Assembly: GCA_958354085.1 (NCBI GenBank)
Contig: CATWUX010000046.1
Coordinates: 1 to 14,326 of the forward strand
Origin: an uncultured Oscillospiraceae bacterium
GTDB taxonomy: Bacteria > Bacillota > Clostridia > Oscillospirales > Acutalibacteraceae
Direction of reading: 5' to 3'
DNA length: 14,326 bases
Positions 6,336 through 14,110 of the stretch are shown one piece after another. Position numbers and translations under genes: made by a program. The notes below the pieces were generated by a model, which saw only the letters and a program-made list of their open reading frames with translations, was not told the DNA's origin and ran no database searches. How positions within the stretch are numbered: position 1 is the stretch's first letter; each line of letters starts with the position of its first letter.

Positions 6336-6364
6336 TTGTAACATGAAGTTTTTTGTTATATAAT
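6336..6364 (+). promoter_or_regulatory. Promoter of the desulfurase-sortase-ThiI-CinA operon
   Basis: TTGTAA (6336-6341) and a perfect TATAAT (6359-6364) are 17 bp apart, giving a start near 6371 and a leader of about 41 bases. This is the only good promoter seen before the four-gene run. The rest of the 255-bp gap holds the direct repeats, a palindromic TTGCGCAA (6249-6256) and no gene. Confidence 0.75.
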
Positions 6365-6411
6365 AAGGTGCTAATGGTTATATTGGGATACCTATATCGG
6401 AGGTTAAAACG

Positions 6412-7548
6412 TTGAGAACCGCTTATCTCGATAACAGCGCCACGACGGCCGTCTGCCCGGCGGCCGCGGAAAAGGCTTATTATATGATGACCAGCTGCTT
6501 CGGCAATCCCTCCTCGCTGCATACGCTCGGTTTTGAAGCGGAGCAGGAGATGACGGCTGCCCGCCAGTCGGTGGCGCGCCTGCTGGGAGCGCCGCCGGAG
6601 ACGGTGGTATTCACCTCCGGCGGAACGGAAGCGAACAATCTGGCCATTCTCGGCGGCGCGCAGGCAAAGCAGCGTGCCGGCCGCCACATAGTGACCACCG
6701 CGATGGAGCATTCCTCCGTCCTCGCCGCCATGGAACAACTGGAAAAACAGGGCTTTACCGTGGAACGGCTGTTGCCCGATGCGTCCGGCGGCATTTCCGC
6801 CGAGCAGGTCGCGCAGGCATGCCGGGCGGACACGGTGCTGGTCAGCGTTATGCTGGTGAATAACGAAACCGGCGCGCGGTTTCCGCTGGAACAGATCGTA
6901 CCCGCCGTCCGGCGGGCGGCGCCGCAGGCGCTGATCCACTGCGACGCGGTGCAGGCGGCGGGAAAGCTGCCGCTGAACGCAGTGCGGCTGGGCGTGGATC
7001 TGCTGTCCGTGAGCGCGCACAAGCTGCACGGCATGAAGGGCAGCGGCGCGCTGTATATCCGCAAGGGCGTGCGTATCCTGCCGCGGCAGGTCGGCGGCGG
7101 TCAGGAGCGCGGTCTGCGCGCCGGAACCGAAGCGCTGCCGGCGATCGCCGCTTTCGGCGCAGCAGCGGACGCAGTGCCGCCGTATGCGGAACAGACCGCG
7201 CATTTCACGGCGCTGCAGCAGCGGCTGCTGGACGGCCTCGCTGCGCGGGAGGGCGTTTGCGTGCACCGGCCGGAGCAGGCGGTGCCGTATATCGTGAATC
7301 TGTCCGTCCCCGGTATCCGCAGCGAGACCATGCTGCATTTTCTGGCGCAGCGGCAGGTATATGTCTCCAGCGGCTCTGCCTGCTCCAAGGGGAAGAAAAG
7401 CCCGGTGCTCACCGCGCTGGGGCTGTCGGCGGCGGAAATTGATTCCGCGCTGCGCATCAGCCTTTGCCGGGACAACACCGCAGAGGATATCGACCAATTT
7501 TTAACGACGCTGGACGAGGCGATGGCCTCGCTGGCGCGCGCACGATGA
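6412..7548 (+). CDS. Cysteine desulfurase (NifS/IscS family)
   Basis: This encodes a 378-residue PLP enzyme that takes sulfur from cysteine, giving alanine and a protein persulfide. YLDNSATT at 5-12 is the family's N-terminal signature. H100 in MEHSS stacks on the cofactor, D178 and Q181 (DAVQ) bind the pyridine ring, K204 in SAHKLHG forms the Schiff base, and C324 in SSGSACSKG is the sulfur-accepting Cys on the mobile loop. The start is TTG with GGAGG 8 bases upstream. It is the first gene of the operon. With ThiI two genes on and no IscU or SUF genes in sight, its likely job is to feed ThiI for tRNA 4-thiouridine, as B. subtilis NifZ does, rather than to build Fe-S clusters. Specificity is inferred from context. 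Confidence 0.93.
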   Translation: MRTAYLDNSATTAVCPAAAEKAYYMMTSCFGNPSSLHTLGFEAEQEMTAARQSVARLLGAPPETVVFTSGGTEANNLAILGGAQAKQRAGRHIVTTAMEHSSVLAAMEQLEKQGFTVERLLPDASGGISAEQVAQACRADTVLVSVMLVNNETGARFPLEQIVPAVRRAAPQALIHCDAVQAAGKLPLNAVRLGVDLLSVSAHKLHGMKGSGALYIRKGVRILPRQVGGGQERGLRAGTEALPAIAAFGAAADAVPPYAEQTAHFTALQQRLLDGLAAREGVCVHRPEQAVPYIVNLSVPGIRSETMLHFLAQRQVYVSSGSACSKGKKSPVLTALGLSAAEIDSALRISLCRDNTAEDIDQFLTTLDEAMASLARAR

Positions 7549-7579
7549 CAGGAACCGAAAAGGAAAGGCGGGAGCATCC

Positions 7580-9142
7580 ATGGACCAACAACCGGATAAC
7601 CGGCGGGAAAAAACCTCGCCGTGGATAAAAAATATGGATGAGGAAATGAAAGACGAGCTGGAGGTCCTGCAAATTTTGCAGGGCTATGAGGCAAAGCGCG
7701 CGGCCGCACAGACTCCGGCGCCGCAGCCGGCGCCGAAGAAAGCCGGTCACGCCCGTAAAATGCGCGGCGGGAAAAAAACAGCGTGGGAATCGCTGCTCAC
7801 CATCGTGGGCAATCTCGTGCCGAAGATCGGCGATCCCGTCACCGAAATCGTGCGCAAATGCGTCTTTATGCTCGCGCTGCTCACGCTGATCGGTTCGGTT
7901 TCCTATATCGTCAACGATATGGTGCTGGTGCCGGCGAATTATGACGTGCTGATGAACTCCATCCGCGGGCAGTATGTCCCCGGCAGCACGCCCGAGCTGA
8001 CCGAGGAAGAGAAAAACTTCGACGGCTACCTGCCCGGCATGACCGATGATTTCAAAAAGCTGTTTTATCAAAATCCGGATATCCGCGGCTGGATCAGCTT
8101 CAAATCCACGACCGAAAAAAAGTGGCTGGACGTCGATTACCCGGTGATGTACAGCGGGGACAACGAGTATTATCTCAACCACGATTTTTATAAGGTCAAA
8201 TCGAAAAACGGCTCCATCTTTCTGGATTACCGCAACGATTTGTCCACGCCGGAGGCTGTGTATAAATCCACCATCATTTATGGGCATAATATGAATAACG
8301 CCCAAATGTTTTCCCAACTCAACAACCTGTCCCGCAGCACCTATTATGCGCGCTCTGCACCGGTGATCCAGTTCAACACTCTGTTTGAAAGCGCGCAGTA
8401 TAAGGTGTTCGCCGTGATGGTTCTCAACACACGCGAGGAGGACGGCCCGATCTTCAACTATCTGCGCACCAGCTTCGCGGGTAACGAGGATTTTATGCAG
8501 TATATCGCGGATGTGCGCGCCCGTTCTCTGTATGATTACAACAGCGTGGACGTAAAAGAGGACGATCAGCTGCTGCTGCTGTCCACCTGTATGCCGGCGT
8601 CGCAGGCCAAATTCAAGGAGGCCCGTCTGGCTGTCGTTGCGCGCAAAGTGCGCGAGGGGGAGGATCCGTCGGTGAATACCCACAAGATCGTGGAAAATAC
8701 CGACGCCATCTACCCGCTCGCCTGGTACCTTGCGCGCGGGGAGCAGCCGCACCCGTTCTACGACGGGATGTATGAGATTCCGCCGGTTTCTTCCGATACG
8801 GAGGCCTCCTCCGACGGAACGACAACCCCCACCGACGGCACCGAGCCCGTGCAGCCGGGAACCTCGGAATCGTCCGCTTCGACGGCGGGTTCCGACGGTA
8901 CGCAGCCGTCGGGAACGAAACCTTCGGGGACGCAGCCGCCCGCAAGCACGACTGTACCGTCGAGCGAACCGACCTCGCCGTCCTCCGGCGAAGAACCGGC
9001 GCCGACCGAACCGTCGGTCGAACCAACCGAACCAACGGAACCGTCGGTTGAGCCGACTGAGGCGACCGATCCAACCGAACCGACCGAGCCGACCGATCCA
9101 ACCACAGCACCGACGGAGCCGGAGCAGCCGCCCGCCGAATAA
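7580..9142 (+). CDS. Class B sortase with long Pro/Thr/Glu-rich C-terminal tail
   Basis: This encodes a 520-residue membrane-anchored transpeptidase. Residues 1-90 are a charged cytoplasmic region, 92-113 a membrane helix, and about 150-360 the extracellular sortase domain. The catalytic set is complete: H236 in IYGHNMN, C337 in LLLSTCMP and R349 in EARLAV. The YGHNM and LSTC context points to class B. Residues 403-520 are a Ser/Thr/Pro/Glu-rich tail ending in EPT repeats, absent from ordinary sortase B (about 230-270 residues). The ATG at 7580 has a GGGAG site, 31 bp behind the desulfurase. Class B enzymes attach proteins with NPxTx-like motifs to the wall; no substrate is encoded here. The gene is paralogous to the dead sortase domain in the fusion at 10443, sharing FAVM, RSL(Y/F)D and a matching post-domain segment. 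Confidence 0.92.
   Translation: MDQQPDNRREKTSPWIKNMDEEMKDELEVLQILQGYEAKRAAAQTPAPQPAPKKAGHARKMRGGKKTAWESLLTIVGNLVPKIGDPVTEIVRKCVFMLALLTLIGSVSYIVNDMVLVPANYDVLMNSIRGQYVPGSTPELTEEEKNFDGYLPGMTDDFKKLFYQNPDIRGWISFKSTTEKKWLDVDYPVMYSGDNEYYLNHDFYKVKSKNGSIFLDYRNDLSTPEAVYKSTIIYGHNMNNAQMFSQLNNLSRSTYYARSAPVIQFNTLFESAQYKVFAVMVLNTREEDGPIFNYLRTSFAGNEDFMQYIADVRARSLYDYNSVDVKEDDQLLLLSTCMPASQAKFKEARLAVVARKVREGEDPSVNTHKIVENTDAIYPLAWYLARGEQPHPFYDGMYEIPPVSSDTEASSDGTTTPTDGTEPVQPGTSESSASTAGSDGTQPSGTKPSGTQPPASTTVPSSEPTSPSSGEEPAPTEPSVEPTEPTEPSVEPTEATDPTEPTEPTDPTTAPTEPEQPPAE
9001..9132 (+). repeat. Imperfect tandem EPT-coding repeats in the sortase tail
   Basis: Units close to CCGACCGAA (Pro-Thr-Glu) and GTCGGTTGAGCC-like variants repeat through the end of the sortase gene, giving EPTEPTEPS and DPTEPTEPT. 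This is likely to vary in length between strains through slippage, in multiples of three. Confidence 0.75.
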
Positions 9143-9184
9143 GCCCCGCAGCCGGCGGGAGAAAGAAAGGGTCGAATCACCCGT

Positions 9185-10381
9185 ATGACAACATCCGCAT
9201 CCAATACAGCAAAGGAAATCCTGCTGATTAAAAACGGCGAGTTGGCGCTCAAGGGCCTCAATCGCGGTACCTTTGAAGACGTACTTTTGAAAAATCTGCG
9301 CCGCCGTCTGTCCTCGCTCGGCGAGTTCCGCATCCGCAAGGCGCAGTCCACGATCTATATTGAGCCGCAAAGCGCGGACATCGACCTCGATGAGGCCGCC
9401 GACCGCGTATCCAAGGTGTTCGGCATTTCCGCCTTCTCCCGTGCGCGAGTGGTGGAAAAAGACATGGACGCGATCCTCGCCGCCGTGGGCGGCTATCTCG
9501 AAGAGCCGCTGCGCGCGGCGCGCACCTTCAAGGTGGAGGCGAAACGCAGCGATAAAACCTTCCCGCTGGAGTCGCCGGCGATCTGCCGCGAGGTCGGCGC
9601 GTGTTTGCTGGAGCAATATCCGCACCTGTGCGTGGATGTGCATCATCCGGACGTACAGGTGATGATCGAGATCCGCGATTTCGGCGCGTATATCCACACG
9701 GCGCAGCTTCCCGGCGCGGGCGGTATGCCGGTGGGCACCGGCGGAAAAGCGGCGATCCTGATTTCCGGCGGCATTGATTCGCCGGTCGCCGCCTATATGA
9801 TGGCCAAGCGCGGTATTGAGCTGACGGCGGTGCATTTCGCTTCGCCGCCCTATACCAGCGAGCGCGCCGAGGCCAAGGTGGTTTCGCTGCTCAAACAGGT
9901 GTCGCGTTATGCGGGGACGATTGATCTGCATATTGTACCCTTCACCCACATTCAGGAGGAAATCCAGCGGAATTGCCCGGAAGAGCTGTTCACGATCATT
10001 ATGCGCCGCTTTATGATGCGGATCGCGTCGGAGGTGGCGCGCCGCACGGATTGCGGAGCGCTCATCACCGGCGAAAGCGTCGGCCAGGTCGCCAGCCAGA
10101 CGATCCCGGCGCTGGCCTGCACCGACGCGGCGGCTTCGCTGCCGGTGTTCCGTCCGGTTATCGGCATGGACAAAGAGGAGATCATCGCCATCTCCCGCCG
10201 GATTGATACGTTTGACATTTCGATTCAGCCCTACGAGGATTGCTGCACCGTGTTTACCCCGAAGCATCCCCGCACACGCCCGCGTCTGGATATGGTGGAA
10301 AAAGCCGAGCTGGCGCTGGACGCGGATACGCTGATCGGGGAAGCGCTGGCCGGTATCCGCCGGATGGCGGTGCGCGCCTGA
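9185..10381 (+). CDS. thiI: tRNA 4-thiouridine synthase ThiI
   Basis: This encodes a 398-residue ThiI, which adenylates U8 of tRNA and inserts sulfur handed over by a cysteine desulfurase. The N-terminal ferredoxin-like region (KNGELALKGLNR at 16-27) leads into a THUMP domain (about 60-172). The PP-loop ATPase follows with SGGIDSP at 194-200. PYEDCCTVFTPKHP with C352/C353 is the typical C-terminal signature of the rhodanese-free form found in Bacillus and clostridia. The length fits that form; E. coli ThiI carries an additional rhodanese domain. The ATG start is set by homology. The only Shine-Dalgarno-like element (AGAAAGG) is about 15 bases away, so initiation may be weak or coupled. It lies 42 bp after the sortase and 61 bp before the CinA fusion, with its sulfur donor at the head of the same operon. 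Confidence 0.95.
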   Translation: MTTSASNTAKEILLIKNGELALKGLNRGTFEDVLLKNLRRRLSSLGEFRIRKAQSTIYIEPQSADIDLDEAADRVSKVFGISAFSRARVVEKDMDAILAAVGGYLEEPLRAARTFKVEAKRSDKTFPLESPAICREVGACLLEQYPHLCVDVHHPDVQVMIEIRDFGAYIHTAQLPGAGGMPVGTGGKAAILISGGIDSPVAAYMMAKRGIELTAVHFASPPYTSERAEAKVVSLLKQVSRYAGTIDLHIVPFTHIQEEIQRNCPEELFTIIMRRFMMRIASEVARRTDCGALITGESVGQVASQTIPALACTDAAASLPVFRPVIGMDKEEIIAISRRIDTFDISIQPYEDCCTVFTPKHPRTRPRLDMVEKAELALDADTLIGEALAGIRRMAVRA

Positions 10382-10411
10382 AACGGCGAACGAACGGCCA
10401 ATTTGCAAGGA

Positions 10412-10430
10412 ATGTCGGCTGACCCGACAT
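10412..10430 (+). promoter_or_regulatory. Hairpin next to the ribosome binding site of the CinA fusion
   Basis: ATGTCGG (10412-10418) and CCGACAT (10424-10430) form a 7-bp stem with loop CTGAC. It ends 2 bases before GGAGG (10433-10437), which lies 5 bases before the ATG. It has no U tract, so it is not a terminator; it could set the processing or translation of the downstream gene. Confidence 0.4.
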
Positions 10431-10442
10431 CGGGAGGTTCTT

Positions 10443-13400
10443 ATGAACGCTGAAATCATTACCGTCGGAACAGAGCTGCTGTTGGGCGATATTCTCAATT
10501 CCAACAGTCAATTTCTGTCCAAGGAGCTGGCTGCCTACGGCATCCGGATGCTGTATCAATCCACGGTCGGCGATAACAGTGACCGTTTGGAGCAGGTGCT
10601 GGAAACCGCCCTGCGCCGCAGCGATCTGGTGGTGCTGACGGGCGGTCTCGGCCCGACGCCGGATGATTTGACAAAAGAAACCGTCTGTGCCGCGCTGAAT
10701 CTTCCGCAGGAGCTGCACGAAGAAAGCTGGAACCGCATTCAGGAATATTTCCGTACCACCGGGCGCGAAATGACCGAAAACAATCGGAAGCAGGCGATGC
10801 TCCCCCGCGGCTGCACCGTGTTCCCGAACGACCACGGAACCGCGCCCGGCTGCGCTGTGGAGCGGTATGGGCAATGCGTGGTGATGCTGCCCGGCCCGCC
10901 GCGGGAAATGATCCCCATGTTCAACGACTATGTGGCGCCTTATCTGGCGCGGTATGCCGGCGGCACAATCTTTTCCCGCACCATCGGCGTGTTCGGCATC
11001 CCCGAATCTGCGCTGGCGGAGCGGCTGGCCGATCTGCTGTCCGGTGCGAACCCGACGGTCGCGCCCTATGCCAAGGACGGCGAAGTCGTGCTGCGCGTGA
11101 CCGCGCGCGCGGCGGATACCGCTGCTGCGGCGGCGCTGTGCGACCCGGTCGTGGAGGAGATCCGCCGCCGGCTCGGCGCCGGTATATACGGTGTGGATGC
11201 CGGCAGCCTGCAAAAGACGGTTGTTACGCAGCTGCGCGAAAAGAATATGAAGATCGCCACGGCCGAGTCCTGCACAGCGGGTCTGCTGTCCGGCCGCATT
11301 ACGGAGGTGCCGGGCGCCTCGGCGGTGTTTGAATGCGGCATTGCCGCTTATTCCTGTGAAATCAAGCATAACGTGCTGGGCGTTCCCAGCGAGCTGCTCG
11401 AAAAATACGGCGCGGTCAGCGCAGAAACCGCCTGCGCAATGGCGGACGGCGTGCGCCGTGTCAGCGGCGCGTCGCTGGGCGTGTCCATCACCGGCGTTGC
11501 CGGCCCGGATCCGAGCGAGGGCAAACCGGTCGGCACCGTGTTTATCGCGCTCGCGGATGAAAAGCGGGTGTGGGTGAAAAAAATCGTGGCGGGGCACGGG
11601 CCGGATGACCGCGAATACGTGCGTGCGGTCGCCACCTCGCACGCGCTCGATCTGGTGCGGCGCTATTTGGAGGCGCTGCCGGGCGTGATGGCCGGCGGCG
11701 AGCTGCTGCAGGATACGCAGGAGGTGCCCGCGTATATCCCGTCGGAGCCCGTCGCACCGCGCAAGCGCCGCGGCGTCGCCTCACTGCTGCCCTGGACGGG
11801 TACACGTTCCGAAAGAGTGCGCAAATGGATATTGCTGATTATGCTGCTGGCGCTGCTGGCGATCGGCGGGATGGTTTTGTATAACTATGCGCTGCGCCCG
11901 TATTACAATCAGCGCGATTTTGACCGGCTGCAAAGCCTCTATCAATCCGGCAATTCACTGAGCGCGGGAGTGGAGATTCCGGCGAACACGCCGGCCGGCA
12001 TGCTGCCGCAGTTTTACGCGCTGTATCAGGAAAACGCCGATATCGGCGGCTGGATCCAAATTCCCGATACCAAGATTAGCTATCCGGTTATGCAATCGGT
12101 TCCCGGACGGGATTACAGCCGTCTGAATTTCCAGCGTCAGGCTTCCCTGTTCGGCGTGCCGTACTTTGATAAAGCCGCGGCTCTGATTTCGCCGCAGTCG
12201 GTCAATCGTTCGCTGGTCATCTACGGCAACAACGCCGCCGGCGGGCAGATGTTTGCCCAGCTGACCGGCTATATGGACGCCGGTTTTCTGACCGGACACC
12301 CGGTCGTGGAGATGAACACCATTTATCACAACCGCAAATGGGTGGTTTTCGCGGTCATGATCGTGGATGAAGCGAAGGCGGACGGCGGCTTTGATTACCG
12401 GCAGTCGGTATTCGCCGACGGCGGGGAGTTCCTCTCGTTCGTTTCGCAGGTGCGTGATCGCTCGCTGTTTGATACCTCCGTTGAAGTGCGGGACACGGAT
12501 TCGCTTTTGTTTTTGTCCACAGACGCACAGGAGGAGGCCGGATTTTCCACGGCGCGGCTGGTGGTAGCGGCACGGATGCTGCGATCGGGCGAAAGTCCGG
12601 AGGCGATGAAGGTGACGGCTTCGGTCAACAAGGATGTGCACATGCCGCCGGCATGGGAAGCGGTGCACCGCCCCTCGGCTGCCTCCACACGCCCCATTAC
12701 CTCGAGCGGAACCACGACGCCGCAGACACAGGAAGAGGAAAATTCCTCCTCTGAAAGCTCGCCGGAATCGAGCGGCACATCGGACAGCTCCGCCGTTTCC
12801 TCGTCCGACGCGGAAAATGCCGACAGCACCGAGCCTTCATCGGAAGCGTCCACCGACACCTCCGATGAAACAGCCGATACGACGACAAAAGCTACGACGA
12901 CCAAAACCACGACTACTACTAAAACGACGACCACCACGGCTGCGCCTGTGACGCCTCCCGAGGGCAGCGGGCTGGTGGAGGGAACCTTATCCGAATCCTT
13001 GTTTATGTCGCGGATTCGGCTGAAAGATACCGTCACCGGCCGTGTGATCGAGGTCACGGACAAGGAAACGCTGCAGGAAGCGCTGTTTCAGGTCGTGAAA
13101 ATGGAAATGGGCCGCTCCTCCTCCATGGTAAACTCCACCGAAGCGCAAAAGGCGCAGGCGGTCGCGGCCTATTCCTACTTGGCCCGGCAAAATTTCTCCT
13201 ATTATTCCTTTGCGTTCAAAAGCATGAATCTGAACAACGCGACTGACCGCAAGATTTACGATGCGGTGGGCAGCGTGCTGGGCGTCAAGATTGCCGATGT
13301 CACCCAAAGCGATGTGTATAATCAGGTCGCCAACGCCATGTACAGCCACAGCTCCTGCGGCGTATCCGCCAGCTGCCACAAGGTGTATGCCGGGAATCTG

Positions 13401-13946
13401 CCCTATCTGCAAAGCGTGGCCAGCCCTTACGATACCGACGCGTACATAGCCAAATATTCCAATAACGCGGACAAGCACAGCGCGACCTTTACCATTAAGC
13501 TGTCGGATATGCTGTCCTATGCGGAAAGCTGGGCACAGAAAAAAACCGGGAGCTCGCTGACGATCATCGCGTGCGAAACCAATCAGGACGTACCGCTGTA
13601 CGCCACGGAATGGGACGGCGGCGAAGGCGGGTATGTATATAAAACCAACTGGTACTATTACAAAGGCGGAACCAAGGAGTATGTCACCGGGAAGGCTATC
13701 CGGGATATGATGAATGACTACGGCGGTGTCGATATCCGCTCACATTCCTTCGAGGTGACGGCCTATGATGCAGAAACCGATCTGCTGACGCTGAAAACCA
13801 AAGGGTATGGACACGGAGTGGGGATGAGCCAGTACGGCGCGATCGGCTATGCGAACGAAGCCGGCTGGACCTATGATCAGATCCTGCGGCATTATTATTC
13901 CATTACGCCCTCCTCCGCGCATCAACTGGTTGCCCCGAAATGGTAA
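10443..13946 (+). CDS. CinA - membrane helix - inactive sortase B - SpoIID fusion protein
   Basis: One uninterrupted frame of 1167 residues. Residues 1-410 are a full CinA: the MoCF-like domain (VGTELLLGDILNSN at 8-21, LTGGLGPTPDDLTKE at 65-79) and the amidohydrolase domain with S276 in ATAESCTAG and GVAGPDPSEGKPVGT at 351-365; CinA deamidates NMN-type nucleotides in the cytoplasm. A basic stretch (PRKRRG) and a membrane helix (about 461-482) follow, so the rest is outside. Residues about 515-712 are sortase-B-like, but H becomes N596 (IYGNNA) and C becomes D694 (FLSTDA); only R705 is kept. Residues 743-838 are a Ser/Thr/Glu linker. Residues about 855-1160 are SpoIID/LytB-like: E888, STEAQKAQAVAAYSYL at 898-913, H969/C972/C978, and GYGHGVGMSQYGA at 1121-1133, a lytic transglycosylase acting on denuded glycan. 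A GGAGG (11669-11673) before GTG/ATG 11685/11688 could also start the extracellular part alone. It ends 4 bp before a terminator. Confidence 0.93.
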   Translation: MNAEIITVGTELLLGDILNSNSQFLSKELAAYGIRMLYQSTVGDNSDRLEQVLETALRRSDLVVLTGGLGPTPDDLTKETVCAALNLPQELHEESWNRIQEYFRTTGREMTENNRKQAMLPRGCTVFPNDHGTAPGCAVERYGQCVVMLPGPPREMIPMFNDYVAPYLARYAGGTIFSRTIGVFGIPESALAERLADLLSGANPTVAPYAKDGEVVLRVTARAADTAAAAALCDPVVEEIRRRLGAGIYGVDAGSLQKTVVTQLREKNMKIATAESCTAGLLSGRITEVPGASAVFECGIAAYSCEIKHNVLGVPSELLEKYGAVSAETACAMADGVRRVSGASLGVSITGVAGPDPSEGKPVGTVFIALADEKRVWVKKIVAGHGPDDREYVRAVATSHALDLVRRYLEALPGVMAGGELLQDTQEVPAYIPSEPVAPRKRRGVASLLPWTGTRSERVRKWILLIMLLALLAIGGMVLYNYALRPYYNQRDFDRLQSLYQSGNSLSAGVEIPANTPAGMLPQFYALYQENADIGGWIQIPDTKISYPVMQSVPGRDYSRLNFQRQASLFGVPYFDKAAALISPQSVNRSLVIYGNNAAGGQMFAQLTGYMDAGFLTGHPVVEMNTIYHNRKWVVFAVMIVDEAKADGGFDYRQSVFADGGEFLSFVSQVRDRSLFDTSVEVRDTDSLLFLSTDAQEEAGFSTARLVVAARMLRSGESPEAMKVTASVNKDVHMPPAWEAVHRPSAASTRPITSSGTTTPQTQEEENSSSESSPESSGTSDSSAVSSSDAENADSTEPSSEASTDTSDETADTTTKATTTKTTTTTKTTTTTAAPVTPPEGSGLVEGTLSESLFMSRIRLKDTVTGRVIEVTDKETLQEALFQVVKMEMGRSSSMVNSTEAQKAQAVAAYSYLARQNFSYYSFAFKSMNLNNATDRKIYDAVGSVLGVKIADVTQSDVYNQVANAMYSHSSCGVSASCHKVYAGNLPYLQSVASPYDTDAYIAKYSNNADKHSATFTIKLSDMLSYAESWAQKKTGSSLTIIACETNQDVPLYATEWDGGEGGYVYKTNWYYYKGGTKEYVTGKAIRDMMNDYGGVDIRSHSFEVTAYDAETDLLTLKTKGYGHGVGMSQYGAIGYANEAGWTYDQILRHYYSITPSSAHQLVAPKW
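12710..12956 (+). repeat. Low-complexity Ser/Thr linker coding sequence with ACN runs
   Basis: The segment encodes first a Ser/Glu/Asp-rich stretch, then runs of threonine (ACG/ACC/ACT codons, strongest at 12879-12943, TTTKTTTTTKTTTTTAA). It separates the dead sortase domain from SpoIID, and was probably lengthened by slippage. Mixed codons show it is under protein-level rather than DNA-level repetition. Confidence 0.75.
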
Positions 13947-13949
13947 AAG

Positions 13950-13978
13950 AATCCCCCGGCTAAAACAGCCGGGGGATT
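13950..13978 (+). terminator. Operon terminator
   Basis: AATCCCCCGGCT (13950-13961) pairs with AGCCGGGGGATT (13967-13978) around AAAAC, 3 bp after the fusion's stop codon, followed by the U-rich ATTCTGTG. A second small hairpin, TTCTGT-GAAA-ACAGAA (13980-13995), follows at once. Confidence 0.82.
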
Positions 13979-14110
13979 ATTCTGTGAAAACAGAAAACAC
14001 AAAAAACGATAAAAATACAAGAATCGCATAACAGGCGAAAAAAAGCAGGGGGAAACTTTACATAATCTGTCAAATTTTGTTGTTAAAAAGCGAAAAAAGG
14101 CAAAGAAGAA

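Noticed and set aside
6322..7497. Minus-strand frame of 391 codons opposite the cysteine desulfurase
   Set aside because: It is an Arg/His-rich shadow, while the plus strand holds all PLP and Cys motifs of the family.
9001..9132. Short repeats that might suggest a CRISPR array
   Set aside because: Repeats are about 9 bases, lack unique spacers and lie in frame within a gene as EPT codons.
7457..10504. Minus-strand open frame of about 1015 codons opposite the sortase and thiI
   Set aside because: It is a mirror of GC-rich codons of the plus-strand genes. The product is Arg/His/Gly-rich with no family motif, and the plus-strand sortase and ThiI carry clear active-site motifs.
10254..11642. 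Minus-strand frame of 462 codons opposite CinA
   Set aside because: It is an antisense shadow of a well-conserved CinA, with no ribosome site and no recognisable domain.
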